The translations under genes were made by a program, and so were the position numbers. The notes beneath the pieces were generated by a model that made no database searches, had not been told where the DNA came from, and was given only the letters and a program-made list of their open reading frames with translations. 64,000 nt of DNA, taken from assembly GCA_020628375.1 (NCBI GenBank), contig JAHDFD010000009.1, positions 38,263 through 102,262 on the forward strand. Reading direction: 5' to 3'. Shown here in pieces: positions 17,601 to 27,725 of the stretch. The DNA is from Chitinophagales bacterium. GTDB taxonomy: Bacteria > Bacteroidota > Bacteroidia > Chitinophagales > UBA2359. Position 1 is the first letter of the stretch. The number at the start of each line of letters is the position of its first letter.

Positions 17601-18812
17601 TTACTTGAAAGGATCACTGTATTTTTCATCATTAATAATTGTTTGGTCGGTGAGGGTGTGTAAAAAAGCGACTACTGCTTCTTTTTCTTCCTGACTTAAA
17701 TACAGCTTTAAAACTTCACCTTCTTCCTCATCACCATCATCGAGTGTAGTTAACCTGAAGTTCAGATTTGGATGTGCCTGAATATTGTTGTTATAATGTT
17801 CTACTACTTCCATTAAGGTCTCGAAACGTCCGTCGTGCATATATGGAGCCGTAAGTGCAATATTTCTTAAAGAAGGAACTTTGAACAGTCCAAAATCGGA
17901 TGAATTACCTGTAAATTCTCCCTTACCTTTATCAGCATAGTTCAGATCCAAACCGTTATTTTTTGCTGCATCGTTCACATTCTGTGCACCTCCATGACAA
18001 TAACCACAAGTTGCTCCATTTCGCCCTCTTAAAAAGATATCCATTCCTAGCTTTTCCTGCTCATTAAAATTTGGCAGATCGGGCATATCTTCGTAAACAT
18101 CGGGGTTACCGGCAGCAATTAATCCTTCATCGAACTTAGAATTGAAAGAAACCATAGAACGAATAAATTGAGCTAGTGCCTTTGCAATACGATCAGAAGA
18201 TATTTCATCGCTCCCAAATGATTTTTCGAATAAGATCTCGTAATAATCGAGCTGTTCTAACTTCGCTTCCAATTCAGCTAACTGCAAGCCCATTTCTTTA
18301 TGGTTTTGTATCGGCATCAATACCTGGTCCTCCAATGTTTCAGCTCTTTCATCCCACTGAAATTTTCCATTTTCATAATAACGACTATTAATTAAGCCCA
18401 TCGAATTGCGACGGGTTAATGCACCATTAAAGCCTTCACTGAACTTCAGGTTATCGGCAAAAGCGGCGCTCTGCTGATGACAGCTTGCACAAGACACAGT
18501 ATTATTCGCAGATAAATTTTTATCGTAAAAAAGCACTCTGCCCAAAGTTGCTCCAATATCTGTTATAGGATTATTGGCAGGTGTATTATCCAACTCAGTT
18601 GCCTCATCGGTTTTAAAATGGTCGGGAAGTGGCAGGTTCGCGTAGTTGTATGGCGAGGCAGGTAAATCTAAAGTCTGCTCGATCAAAGCTAGTTCGGAAT
18701 CCGTAAAGTTTACATTCGTTGGAATATATAATACATCATCTTGTTCTTCTTCGGAACAGCTAAGCATGAATAGCATAAATAATATAACCGTACATAGGTG
18801 TTGTACCTTCAT
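17601..18812 (-). CDS. Di-haem cytochrome c peroxidase / MauG-family lipoprotein
   Basis: A 403-residue lipoprotein (lipobox LSC, Cys19) with two c-type haem motifs, CASCH (Cys108-His112) and CGYCH (Cys269-His273), in the spacing of bacterial cytochrome c peroxidases and MauG. Conserved features include LGRVLFYDKNLS before haem 1 and VPSLRNIALTAPYMHDGRFETL near the C-terminus, where Met348 or a nearby residue may be an axial ligand (inferred). It either reduces peroxide or oxidises a partner protein at the envelope. It lies 72 bp upstream of the GH2 gene on the same strand; functional linkage is not evident. Confidence 0.9.
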   Translation of the reverse strand: MKVQHLCTVILFMLFMLSCSEEEQDDVLYIPTNVNFTDSELALIEQTLDLPASPYNYANLPLPDHFKTDEATELDNTPANNPITDIGATLGRVLFYDKNLSANNTVSCASCHQQSAAFADNLKFSEGFNGALTRRNSMGLINSRYYENGKFQWDERAETLEDQVLMPIQNHKEMGLQLAELEAKLEQLDYYEILFEKSFGSDEISSDRIAKALAQFIRSMVSFNSKFDEGLIAAGNPDVYEDMPDLPNFNEQEKLGMDIFLRGRNGATCGYCHGGAQNVNDAAKNNGLDLNYADKGKGEFTGNSSDFGLFKVPSLRNIALTAPYMHDGRFETLMEVVEHYNNNIQAHPNLNFRLTTLDDGDEEEGEVLKLYLSQEEKEAVVAFLHTLTDQTIINDEKYSDPFK

Positions 18813-18991
18813 TATAAAGTTGTTTTAATGTTTAGTAAGTATTTATGCAATAAGTCCGGATTTGTTTCAATACTTCTATAACAACTTACTTGTGGTTTGC
18901 CCTACTTTTGAGTTTAATTACTAAAACTGAACTTTTATGCTTGAGTGTAGTGGGTGTAAAATTTATGGATATTCTTATACAATTTATAAAT

Positions 18992-19657
18992 TTATCCTTG
19001 CAAATAAACCGCATTCATTCCAATACCAAGGTCGTATTTATGAGCTTTCCATTGGGTGTTGGTGTTTGTTTTAATTAAGTTATCTGAAAAGGTGTATTCG
19101 TAATATTCCTCTTTTTGATTTGCTGATAAAACTGTCCAAATAACACTATCTGCATTGATTATTTTTATATAACTTTTTGAAACATGAATAATCCCTGGAT
19201 TCAATACTTTCAGAAAACATTTATCATGAAATGAAATGTTAAGTTCTTTTTCTGAAGCTTCATAAGTTATTTGTGAAATATAATGTTTGTTGTTGAGCTT
19301 TCTTCCATTCCAATCTCCCCAAATTTTAATGGTAAATGCTTTTTCGATTTTGTTTTTAAATATTTCAGCTAGTTCATCTGCTCTTACCTGAATAAATCCT
19401 CCTCCTTCAATTGGTTTCAGATTATCCAACTCATAAATTGCATCACTTCCAGTCATCGCAGTCAAAAAACCTCTTTTGATAATTAATTTATACACAACTA
19501 TACTTGTATATAAGCCAATCAACGCAATCAAAATTGCAATAAGCTTTCCTATTAAGCTTGTGGTTTCAATATAAATTACAATACTTATCAGTATAAACCC
19601 TGTAAAGGTTATCAGGGCTTGAACAAAAGCTAGCAAATACTGAAATACTTTAGACAT
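18992..19657 (-). CDS. Hypothetical membrane protein, two TM segments
   Basis: A 221-residue protein that I do not recognise. Residues about 8-30 and 34-60 are hydrophobic transmembrane segments; the remaining ~160 residues form a soluble, probably cytoplasmic, mixed alpha/beta domain (IQVRADELAEIFKNKIEKAF...KIWGDWNGRKL). It is monocistronic on the minus strand with a 156-bp AT-rich upstream region. A short opposing frame at 18890-19078 is not supported as a gene, although a TACTTTTG promoter-like box sits near 18911. Confidence 0.65.
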   Translation of the reverse strand: MSKVFQYLLAFVQALITFTGFILISIVIYIETTSLIGKLIAILIALIGLYTSIVVYKLIIKRGFLTAMTGSDAIYELDNLKPIEGGGFIQVRADELAEIFKNKIEKAFTIKIWGDWNGRKLNNKHYISQITYEASEKELNISFHDKCFLKVLNPGIIHVSKSYIKIINADSVIWTVLSANQKEEYYEYTFSDNLIKTNTNTQWKAHKYDLGIGMNAVYLQG

Positions 19658-19813
19658 TTTCTCTGATTTAGCTATTTTAAAAGCAATCGTAAAATTGTTT
19701 TTTAATATTTATTACATAAACCGAACTTTAATTCTTGTTATTTAGTTCCTTTCTTTGATCGTTAAGATCCTATCAAATTAATAAGCAGTTCAGGTAATTA
19801 ATCTACTGCATAT

Positions 19814-20260
19814 ATGAATAACATTCTAATACATAGAGATCAAGCTTCTTTGAAACTTACATTTATTGATGCTTTCCATCCTTCAGCAATAAGCATAAAG
19901 GCTGAACAGTGGTTTTCGAGATATAAGTTAGGTTTTTCAGACAATGATTTTGAGTTTCAAGATTTTTTTTCTGGTAATTTTTGGTACTTGGATGGAGATG
20001 ATCTGATTGTATTAGAAATGTATTCAAACGAAGACTTTGATGATGAATCGATTCGATATGTTGACGATATTGAACTACAACTTTTCCTGATCGATTTTAA
20101 GCGGAATGCCTTTGCAAAGTTTTCCCATTTGCAAGGCGGAAAGTTCGAAGTATTGTCTTTAACTGAAAACAATAGAATAATATATCAGAAATGGAAAAAC
20201 GGTATTATTAAAGAATTTGAAGTTGGTATTAATGATTTAAAATTTGAATATGCTTTCTGA
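19814..20260 (+). CDS. Hypothetical acidic protein
   Basis: A 148-residue, acidic, apparently cytoplasmic protein (no signal peptide or TM), rich in Asp, Phe and Ile, with predicted beta-strands (FWYLDGDDLIVLEMYSNED). I do not recognise a family. It overlaps the start of the next gene by 17 bp or less, so the two are probably co-transcribed and translationally coupled. Single-domain acidic proteins in such couples are often immunity-like, but no toxin is present, so no function is assigned. Confidence 0.65.
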   Translation: MNNILIHRDQASLKLTFIDAFHPSAISIKAEQWFSRYKLGFSDNDFEFQDFFSGNFWYLDGDDLIVLEMYSNEDFDDESIRYVDDIELQLFLIDFKRNAFAKFSHLQGGKFEVLSLTENNRIIYQKWKNGIIKEFEVGINDLKFEYAF

Positions 20261-20771
20261 AGGAAAAAGTAAAATTGAAAATCGTTTTTTGACTACAGAA
20301 TGTAGGTTCAGCAGTACTGCCATTGATATTTGGAAACAGGAAACACAAATCAGATGTAAAGCAAAAGATGCGTATTATAATAACTATATGAATTGGCAGC
20401 AAGGCGATAATGAAATGGCGCTTTTCACTTATTATGCTTATGCTGACCTTTCAATACCCAAAAAATTCGATTGTCTTTTCGATTATAAAAACCCAGATAG
20501 ATATGTTGAATCGAATATGATATTAAAACATGCAATTTGGGAAGGATGGTTTCCAATAAATGCTATGGAACACGGACACAAACACTTAGCTATATTTGAA
20601 TTTGAAGCAACAATACCTGAAATTATTTTCGAGCTGTACAAAGAAAATAATAAATACGCCCAAATTCCTGACAATGCACTTTGTCTGGGCATTTGTGAAC
20701 TAGCAAATTATGAAGCGATTAAAAATAAATTAGCCAATGTTCAGCATTTTTATAATGAGCATATTTTATAA
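20244..20771 (+). CDS. Hypothetical cytoplasmic protein, coupled to upstream gene
   Basis: A 175-residue soluble protein of unknown family. The start may be ATG 20244 or ATG 20250; both overlap the upstream gene. Conserved-looking aromatic and acidic residues (AIWEGWFPINAMEHGHKH near 90-110) suggest a folded alpha/beta domain, but no motif is diagnostic. It probably forms a two-gene operon with 19814-20260. Confidence 0.62.
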   Translation: MNMLSEGKSKIENRFLTTECRFSSTAIDIWKQETQIRCKAKDAYYNNYMNWQQGDNEMALFTYYAYADLSIPKKFDCLFDYKNPDRYVESNMILKHAIWEGWFPINAMEHGHKHLAIFEFEATIPEIIFELYKENNKYAQIPDNALCLGICELANYEAIKNKLANVQHFYNEHIL

Positions 20772-20871
20772 ATTCTTCCAGAAGGGTTTGCCGAAGGTCA
20801 TCGACATTAGTTTGTTGCAATAGATAATCTTCTAATTCATTAATCGTATCAAAATCAAATATCTTTTCCAT
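20719..20871 (-). CDS. Possible 50-residue small protein
   Basis: A 50-codon minus-strand frame (MEKIFDFDTINELEDYLLQQ..., ending EHWLIYF) runs from ATG 20871 to TAA 20719. Its amphipathic, Leu/Glu-rich composition looks protein-like and two thirds of it lie outside the opposing gene. It may be a small gene, an N-terminal remnant or chance. It overlaps the 3' end of 20244-20771. Confidence 0.3.
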   Translation of the reverse strand: MEKIFDFDTINELEDYLLQQTNVDDLRQTLLEEFIKYAHYKNAEHWLIYF

Positions 20872-21085
20872 GCTGTTTACATTCAATTGATCTCAATAAA
20901 TCATCACTTAGTAGTGTTTCATATTAATAGTGGCGGGTGAATTTTGAGTTGTTAATTTGTGCTAATATGAGGCAAAAAAGCAGCTGGGCTTGCATTCAAG
21001 CATAGCCTAAGCTATGGCGAGTATTTTTAACGAAGTATTAGTATGAATTAAGATTAAAAGAAACCGTCAATATTAACTTGAAAGA
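20872..21085. other. Intergenic stretch with small hairpin
   Basis: AT-rich spacer between the hypothetical gene pair and the DUF2200 gene. It holds a small inverted repeat (CATAGC/GCTATG, near 21002-21017). I see no gene or RNA. Confidence 0.4.
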
Positions 21086-21454
21086 CTACTTAGGCACTCT
21101 CAATATCTTTTCCATCTTTCTACCCTTTGCCAATTCATCAACTAACTTATCGAGGTATCTTACCTGACGGGTTAAAGTATTATCTATTTCTTCGATCCTG
21201 TAACCACAAATCACTCCTTTAATCAGCTCTGCATTCGGGTTAAGTGTAGCATTCTGAAAGAAGATTTCAAAACTCACTTTCTCATCGATCAACTGTTGCA
21301 TTTTTGCCTCATCAAAACCTGTTAGCCATTCAATAACCTGCTTCAACTCTTCTTCAGTTCTTCCCTTTTTTTCCACTTTAGTTACATAATGTGGATATAC
21401 TGAAGCAAAGGTCATTTTGGCTATTCGTTCGTTATGTTCAGGTGTAACTTTCAT
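21086..21454 (-). CDS. DUF2200 family protein
   Basis: A 122-residue protein matching DUF2200 from end to end: MTFASVYPHYVTKVEKKGRT near 14-33, the DEKVSFEIFFQNA segment, GVICGYRIEEI and the C-terminal VRYLDKLVDELAKGRKMEKI. It is a small cytoplasmic protein widespread in bacteria with no established function. Its start codon overlaps the stop of the gene upstream (ATGA), so the two are translationally coupled. Confidence 0.85.
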   Translation of the reverse strand: MKVTPEHNERIAKMTFASVYPHYVTKVEKKGRTEEELKQVIEWLTGFDEAKMQQLIDEKVSFEIFFQNATLNPNAELIKGVICGYRIEEIDNTLTRQVRYLDKLVDELAKGRKMEKILRVPK

Positions 21455-21912
21455 TCCTCATTTATTTCTTTACGACTTTGACCATAACCGATCATAGCGT
21501 GTCTTTCTATCAAATTCTGTTCGTTCGAGTTAGCCGGATCTCTGTCTGGAAAACTTACTTGCTTATTCAGTAATAATCGATCTAATAAGAAATTAAACAT
21601 TTCTATATCGTAGGCTGAATCCGTTGCTTTGTATTCCTCTTTATTTCTATTAACTACAAGTTGGTTAAACTGATAAGTTACTGCATCTAATTCTATGAAT
21701 GTAGCTTCGTATATACAAGTCCCTGTCCAACTTCTATGAAAATAGACTTTATTATCTTCTGAAAAAATAAACCATTTATCTTCCATTTGAACAGGAACAA
21801 GCCCTTTTTGAACTTCTGCTAATTCTTTATTAGTAATCTTTCTGTCAATCACTAAAGATTCTTTTTCACCGGGCATTGATTTGGTTTTCCAGCTATCTTT
21901 TTTTGCCTTCAT
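21451..21912 (-). CDS. Hypothetical protein coupled to DUF2200
   Basis: A 153-residue soluble protein with a basic N-terminus and a compact domain containing WFIFSEDNKVYFHRSWTGTC (about 48-67). I have no family name for it, but the composition looks like a conserved cytoplasmic protein. Its TGA overlaps the DUF2200 ATG, indicating an operon of at least two genes. Confidence 0.7.
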   Translation of the reverse strand: MKAKKDSWKTKSMPGEKESLVIDRKITNKELAEVQKGLVPVQMEDKWFIFSEDNKVYFHRSWTGTCIYEATFIELDAVTYQFNQLVVNRNKEEYKATDSAYDIEMFNFLLDRLLLNKQVSFPDRDPANSNEQNLIERHAMIGYGQSRKEINEE

Positions 21913-21943
21913 TTCCCAAAGTTAAATAAACTATGTTTCTAGT

Positions 21944-22417
21944 CTATATTTTTTCCAATACCCTTAAAATTCCTGCAATATCATTTAAAGTTTCTTTGCG
22001 TTCTTCTTCTAAACACATTTCAAACAATACATAAGCATCAGGATTATCATGTATTTCTTTTAAAGCTACGTAAATCCGTTCAATTTCTTTTTCAGTACAT
22101 TTAAAATGTAATACTTTATTTCCGTATGCTTTTGTCAGATCAATTTTACCATTTAAGTATTGTTCAGCGATCAATGCAGAAAGTCCGATGATCATATCTT
22201 CAAAGTGAATGTACTGCTCGAATGGTGAATGTATAAAATTCACATTATTATCGGTTCTTACTGATAACAGGTCAGGTTCATCCAGATATTTCTTCAAATC
22301 AGTATTGGCGAATAATAGATCGAAGGTGATTATTTCCTCCGTTATTGATTCGATAAGCTCTAATAGATCACCACCAAAATCCGACCCGAAAGCAGTATCC
22401 TTCCAGTTTTCGATCAT
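21944..22417 (-). CDS. Hypothetical acidic helical protein
   Basis: A 157-residue acidic protein without signal or TM segments, predicted to be largely alpha-helical. I recognise no family. It lies 31 bp upstream of 21451-21912 on the same strand and probably heads this small operon of unknowns. A cytoplasmic role is likely, but function is unknown. Confidence 0.65.
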   Translation of the reverse strand: MIENWKDTAFGSDFGGDLLELIESITEEIITFDLLFANTDLKKYLDEPDLLSVRTDNNVNFIHSPFEQYIHFEDMIIGLSALIAEQYLNGKIDLTKAYGNKVLHFKCTEKEIERIYVALKEIHDNPDAYVLFEMCLEEERKETLNDIAGILRVLEKI

Positions 22418-22480
22418 TGTATTAACTTATTCAACATTTATCTGAAACAGCACTTAATATACTATATTTAATTATTGAAA

Positions 22481-24388
<1,908 letters not shown>

Positions 24389-24399
24389 CTATGATGTAT

Positions 24400-24651
24400 T
24401 CATCCGCCTTGTGTGGCAGTGATAACGGTAACGCGGTCATTTTCTTTTACAAAGAACTCCTGCCAGTCGGTTCTTGGAATTACCTCATTATTCACTGCTA
24501 CAGCAATGCCTTTCTCAGCATAAATATTAAATTCATTCAATAACTGAAAAAGTGATGTTTGTACATCAATATTCTTGACTTCCCTGTTAATAAATATTTT
24601 CAAGGCAAAATGTTTTAATAAATAATCGGGAAAGGTAAAGGTGCGGTACAT
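24400..24651 (-). CDS. thiS: Sulfur carrier protein ThiS
   Basis: ThiS donates sulphur as a C-terminal thiocarboxylate for thiazole synthesis; the C-terminal Gly-Gly (TATQGG) is present. The typical 66-67-residue ubiquitin-like core starts at LKIFINREVKN. The ATG at 24651 gives 83 residues with a 16-residue N-terminal extension. The core itself could start at TTG 24603 (67 residues). Neither has a strong ribosome binding site. The ATG lies immediately after one arm of a predicted switch hairpin (24654-24664), which favours regulation at this start. First gene of the thiS-thiC operon. Confidence 0.85.
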   Translation of the reverse strand: MYRTFTFPDYLLKHFALKIFINREVKNIDVQTSLFQLLNEFNIYAEKGIAVAVNNEVIPRTDWQEFFVKENDRVTVITATQGG

Positions 24652-24653
24652 TT

Positions 24654-24695
24654 AAAAGTAAATACATATACTCCTAATTACAACTATTTACTTTT
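24654..24695 (-). promoter_or_regulatory. Alternative hairpin of the TPP switch (expression platform)
   Basis: Read on the minus strand, AAAAGTAAATA (24695-24685) and TATTTACTTTT (24664-24654) form a perfect 11-bp inverted repeat. The first arm overlaps the 3' strand of aptamer helix P1 (AAAGTA), which must instead pair with TACTTT at 24780-24775 when TPP is bound. The two pairings are mutually exclusive. The hairpin loop contains AGGAG, and the second arm ends 2 bp before the thiS ATG. This is probably the expression platform, but its on/off sense is inferred. Confidence 0.6.
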
Positions 24696-24780
24696 CCCTT
24701 CGGCTGTACTAACAGCATCAGGTTCTAAGGGTTTATATTCTCAGTTATAAATTTATTGAATTTAAAACTCCCCTAAAGTA
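24685..24780 (-). promoter_or_regulatory. TPP (THI-element) riboswitch
   Basis: The minus strand upstream of thiS carries the conserved thi-box landmarks in order: GGGGAGT, CTGAGA, ACCCTTAGAACCTGAT, then TACAGCCGAAGGGAA. These match the consensus CTGAGA...ACCCTTGAACCTGAT...CGTAGGGAA of the TPP aptamer, which binds thiamine pyrophosphate and represses downstream genes. P1 pairs ACTTT with AAAGT. The location, directly before thiS-thiC, confirms the call. Confidence 0.93.
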
Positions 24781-24781
24781 A

Positions 24782-24789
24782 CAAGTGTA
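24782..24789 (-). promoter_or_regulatory. Candidate -7 box of the thi operon
   Basis: TACACTTG on the minus strand is one base off TAnnTTTG and lies immediately upstream of the riboswitch 5' end, where transcription should begin. Confidence 0.4.
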
Positions 24790-24813
24790 AATTTAAGCTA
24801 ATTAATAATATCG

Positions 24814-24845
24814 TGGTTCGACAAGCTCACCACTCGACAAGCTCA
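24814..24845. repeat. TCGACAAGCTCA tandem repeat
   Basis: TCGACAAGCTCA occurs twice, separated by CCAC. It belongs to the TTCGACnACGCTCA-type dispersed family also found at 55661-55735, 58489-58509 and 63922-64000. Confidence 0.55.
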
Positions 24846-24876
24846 ATATAAATTGATGAATGATTCAATACTAAAA

Positions 24877-26118
24877 TTATACCTCAAAATTATTTAATGT
24901 TCCAAACATTATTTTGTACTCTTCTAGTTGTGCCTGATATTGTATAAGATCGATAGGTTCTCCTAGTTGTGAAAGATTTTTTGCCGCCCATAAAAGTAAA
25001 TACAACTTAGATTTATCTTCTTGAATCATTTCTATAATATTCCTACATAAATATTTTGCTTCATTCTTTTTATCAAGTCCGATCAGCGCATTATAAAACA
25101 ATTGATAAATAAGTAATTCGCCTGTTTTGTGTACGTTAATATTCTCAGCTTTATTTTCGAGGTTGTAGTTAAAGTAATTACGTACTATTTCGATCAAGCC
25201 CTTAAAGTCTTTCTTCTTAAAATAATAGAACAATTCTACCCTTAAACTCAGATCATGTTTTAGTTCCGGCACATTAGCTATTAAATATGCTTCGGCATCG
25301 TCTAAATATTTTTTTGCAATTTCAAATTGTTCTTTTCGGGTGTAGTAAACACATAAAGACAAATCATAAAAAGTTTGTATAAATGGTTCGTTTATTATAG
25401 AGTGGTATTGGTTAAATTCCTGATATAACTCTCCAATTTCATTTAGCTGGACACTTGTGTATTTTTCGCTGATCAGTTGGGCATTTATAATATTCAAGAT
25501 CATAGAACACAAATTCATATAAACATCTCTATATTTCTCATTGTATTGATCTATGTTTGGTACTTTCTCGTTCTTTATGTATTTTTTTAACCAAATCATC
25601 GATTCTTTAAAACACATAACCGCTTTTTCATAATAACCGATCAGACAATAAACAACCCCTAAATTCCCTATTATGGCAGAAGTGTTAAATGCATCTTTCT
25701 GATTTTTTGCTTCTAAAAATGCTGCATGATAACAGGAAAAGGAAGCTACTAGCTTATACTTTCTCTGGTAGGAAAAGCCCAATATATTCAGTAGATGATA
25801 TGCTTCAATGTTCAAATTCCCATTAACATATTCTGATATAGAATCTTCCATGTAGTCAACGGCATGTATAACATTATTCTTTGAATTATAAACTTCTGCG
25901 ATCTTAAGCACTAAACGGGTAGAGAATTCGGTAAGCTCTTCTTTCTTGGAAATTTGAAAGGCATCTTTCAGCATAGCCAAAGCAAAGTCAGCATTCGACA
26001 AAATGAACCTATTAGCCATTTCCATCGCCATTTCAAGCTTTTGCTCCAAATCCTCTATATCTCTATATAAATTTGAATACTTGCTAAGTTCTGCATTATC
26101 ATCAAATTTGTCCAACAT
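24877..26118 (-). CDS. TPR-like helical-repeat protein
   Basis: A 413-residue cytoplasmic protein (no signal peptide) built of alpha-helical hairpins. At least one stretch fits TPR spacing (ILGFSYQRKYKLVASFSCYHAAFLEA and NLGVVYCLIGYYEKAVMCFKESM, about 110-175). It lacks an output domain such as HTH or kinase. It resembles the TPR halves of Bacteroidota regulatory proteins and may be a scaffold or peptide-binding sensor; function is not assigned. Monocistronic. Confidence 0.7.
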   Translation of the reverse strand: MLDKFDDNAELSKYSNLYRDIEDLEQKLEMAMEMANRFILSNADFALAMLKDAFQISKKEELTEFSTRLVLKIAEVYNSKNNVIHAVDYMEDSISEYVNGNLNIEAYHLLNILGFSYQRKYKLVASFSCYHAAFLEAKNQKDAFNTSAIIGNLGVVYCLIGYYEKAVMCFKESMIWLKKYIKNEKVPNIDQYNEKYRDVYMNLCSMILNIINAQLISEKYTSVQLNEIGELYQEFNQYHSIINEPFIQTFYDLSLCVYYTRKEQFEIAKKYLDDAEAYLIANVPELKHDLSLRVELFYYFKKKDFKGLIEIVRNYFNYNLENKAENINVHKTGELLIYQLFYNALIGLDKKNEAKYLCRNIIEMIQEDKSKLYLLLWAAKNLSQLGEPIDLIQYQAQLEEYKIMFGTLNNFEV

Positions 26119-26324
26119 TATTTGGGATAGTCTAACACTTTTAATATATAAATGTATCGACTATTTATGTATTGGTTTGGTCTATTACGTGTTTGTTTAA
26201 TCTTGTATAAGATTTTAAATAAATCAATTAACAATTTACTGCTTGTTTATACTTTACAGAGTTCTATTCAACAGAAAAAATGAATTGCTCGTAAACTCTT
26301 CTGCTTTCTTTTGATATAAGCGTA

Positions 26325-26332
26325 TAACTTTG
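26325..26332 (+). promoter_or_regulatory. Promoter -7 box close to start codon
   Basis: TAACTTTG fits TAnnTTTG and ends 7 bp before the ATG at 26339. Transcription would begin at or near the start codon, giving a leaderless or near-leaderless mRNA, unless a later ATG (26354) is used. Confidence 0.5.
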
Positions 26333-26338
26333 TTTTTT

Positions 26339-26764
26339 ATGAGTCAAAGCCAAATGTCATTTTCAAAAGCATTTATTCATCAAATGGGATGGATTCTTTT
26401 ACTCGGCCTATTGAATTATATAGTCAGTAATTTTTACCCTGCAGATGGTTATACGCTTTCATTTAGCTGGATTAGTTATATTTTTATGGCAATAGTGGCA
26501 AGTTCATCACTGCTATTGGCAAAACTAATTATCGACCTAAAACCAAAAATTAATCTTACAGTTGTTGTATTCGGCATGCTTTCTTTCAAATTTTTATTTA
26601 TTTTGTTCTTCTTTGGTATTTATTTTTTTACCAAACAACCTGAAGGACGATTTTTTGTTATTCCTTTTATGTGCATGTTCTTCTACTTTTTAATTATAGA
26701 AAACGTTTACTTACTCAAATACGCAAATTATGTTTTTGAAACTTCGCAACGCAATAATCCTTAG
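26339..26764 (+). CDS. Hypothetical four-TM membrane protein
   Basis: A 141-residue inner-membrane protein from ATG 26339 (an in-frame TTG at 26330 lies within the promoter box and is rejected; ATG 26354 is an alternative). Four hydrophobic segments are visible (about 16-30, 44-64, 74-97, 108-130), Phe-rich in the third and fourth. Family is not recognised. Its end overlaps the PorP/SprF start by 35 bp, so the two are coupled. A link to T9SS function is possible from context only. Confidence 0.7.
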   Translation: MSQSQMSFSKAFIHQMGWILLLGLLNYIVSNFYPADGYTLSFSWISYIFMAIVASSSLLLAKLIIDLKPKINLTVVVFGMLSFKFLFILFFFGIYFFTKQPEGRFFVIPFMCMFFYFLIIENVYLLKYANYVFETSQRNNP

Positions 26765-27725
26765 TCTTTGTTTACTGGTTTTTACTGAAACGATTCACGC
26801 TCAGATTCAGCAACCGTCCAATTTTCACTCATTGGATTATAGTTCTCAATACTATCTGCAACCGGCATTAATAAATCCAGCTTTTGCAGGAATAGAGGGT
26901 TTTGCCAATTTATCGATCAATCATCCGTTCAGAAGACTAAGTGATGATACTAATCCACAACACTACAGTCTTTTGTTTCAAGATGATTTTAATGGTTTTG
27001 AAGGAGGATACGGATTGAGCTTTGTATATCAGAATAAAAAGCTTGGTGATGATAAAGATAAATTCTTTGTTGTGAATGCGATGTTCAGTGGTGGATTCGA
27101 TTTTGGAGAGAACTGGGTAGGTAGAGCAGGTGTTACTTTCGGAGCAATTCATTACACTAATGTTTACAGAGCCGGAACACAAAAAGGGACAACAGGTGCT
27201 TCGTTTTTCAAAATAAATTTAGATGCCGGAATTCTTTTGACTAATAACGATTTCAGCTTGGGTTTCTCAGTAGTTCAAAGTAATGAACCTGAGTTCGGCT
27301 TTACCAATTCTTTAAGTGCTGAAGATGAGGCTAAAGTCATCGATGCAAGAGTTAATAATCAATTTATTCGCGCTGTATATTTTCAGGCATTGTACGATAT
27401 AGGTATTAACAATGATGCAGTAGTAATAACACCTATGTTTTTATTGAGTAACAGAAGGAATTTTGGTTTAAATGTAGGTTTCACTAACAATAATCGAAAC
27501 TTATTAAGGTTAGAATTAGGATCGAATGTAATGATTCAGAACAGATATATATTCGGATTACATACAAGCCTGATAAATAATGTTCATGTACTTTCATTTA
27601 TGGCAGGTGCAAAAATCAATGATTCTATTCAGCTTACTGCAAGCTATGACCTGCCTAAAAGTGAAATAAATAATTATTACAATTTTGAAATTGGTCTAGG
27701 ATTTTTCTTTAGAACTTATGAATAA
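26730..27725 (+). CDS. PorP/SprF family T9SS outer-membrane protein
   Basis: A 331-residue protein with a signal peptide (about 1-25, ending IHA) and an outer-membrane beta-barrel of the PorP/SprF family. Diagnostic early motif: YYLQPALINPAFAG (about 41-54). Alternating hydrophobic strands continue to a terminal aromatic (FEIGLGFFFRTYE). These barrels partner with the type IX machinery or with type B cargo to anchor proteins at the cell surface. Its usual partner, a large CHU_C-domain protein, is not adjacent; instead a DUF4846 lipoprotein follows with an 8-bp overlap. Confidence 0.88.
   Translation: MFLKLRNAIILSLCLLVFTETIHAQIQQPSNFHSLDYSSQYYLQPALINPAFAGIEGFANLSINHPFRRLSDDTNPQHYSLLFQDDFNGFEGGYGLSFVYQNKKLGDDKDKFFVVNAMFSGGFDFGENWVGRAGVTFGAIHYTNVYRAGTQKGTTGASFFKINLDAGILLTNNDFSLGFSVVQSNEPEFGFTNSLSAEDEAKVIDARVNNQFIRAVYFQALYDIGINNDAVVITPMFLLSNRRNFGLNVGFTNNNRNLLRLELGSNVMIQNRYIFGLHTSLINNVHVLSFMAGAKINDSIQLTASYDLPKSEINNYYNFEIGLGFFFRTYE

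Noticed and set aside
18890..19078. 62-residue plus-strand frame with an upstream TACTTTTG box
   Set aside because: No protein-like features beyond hydrophobic residues, and it overlaps the end of an opposing gene; kept only as a promoter-like box.
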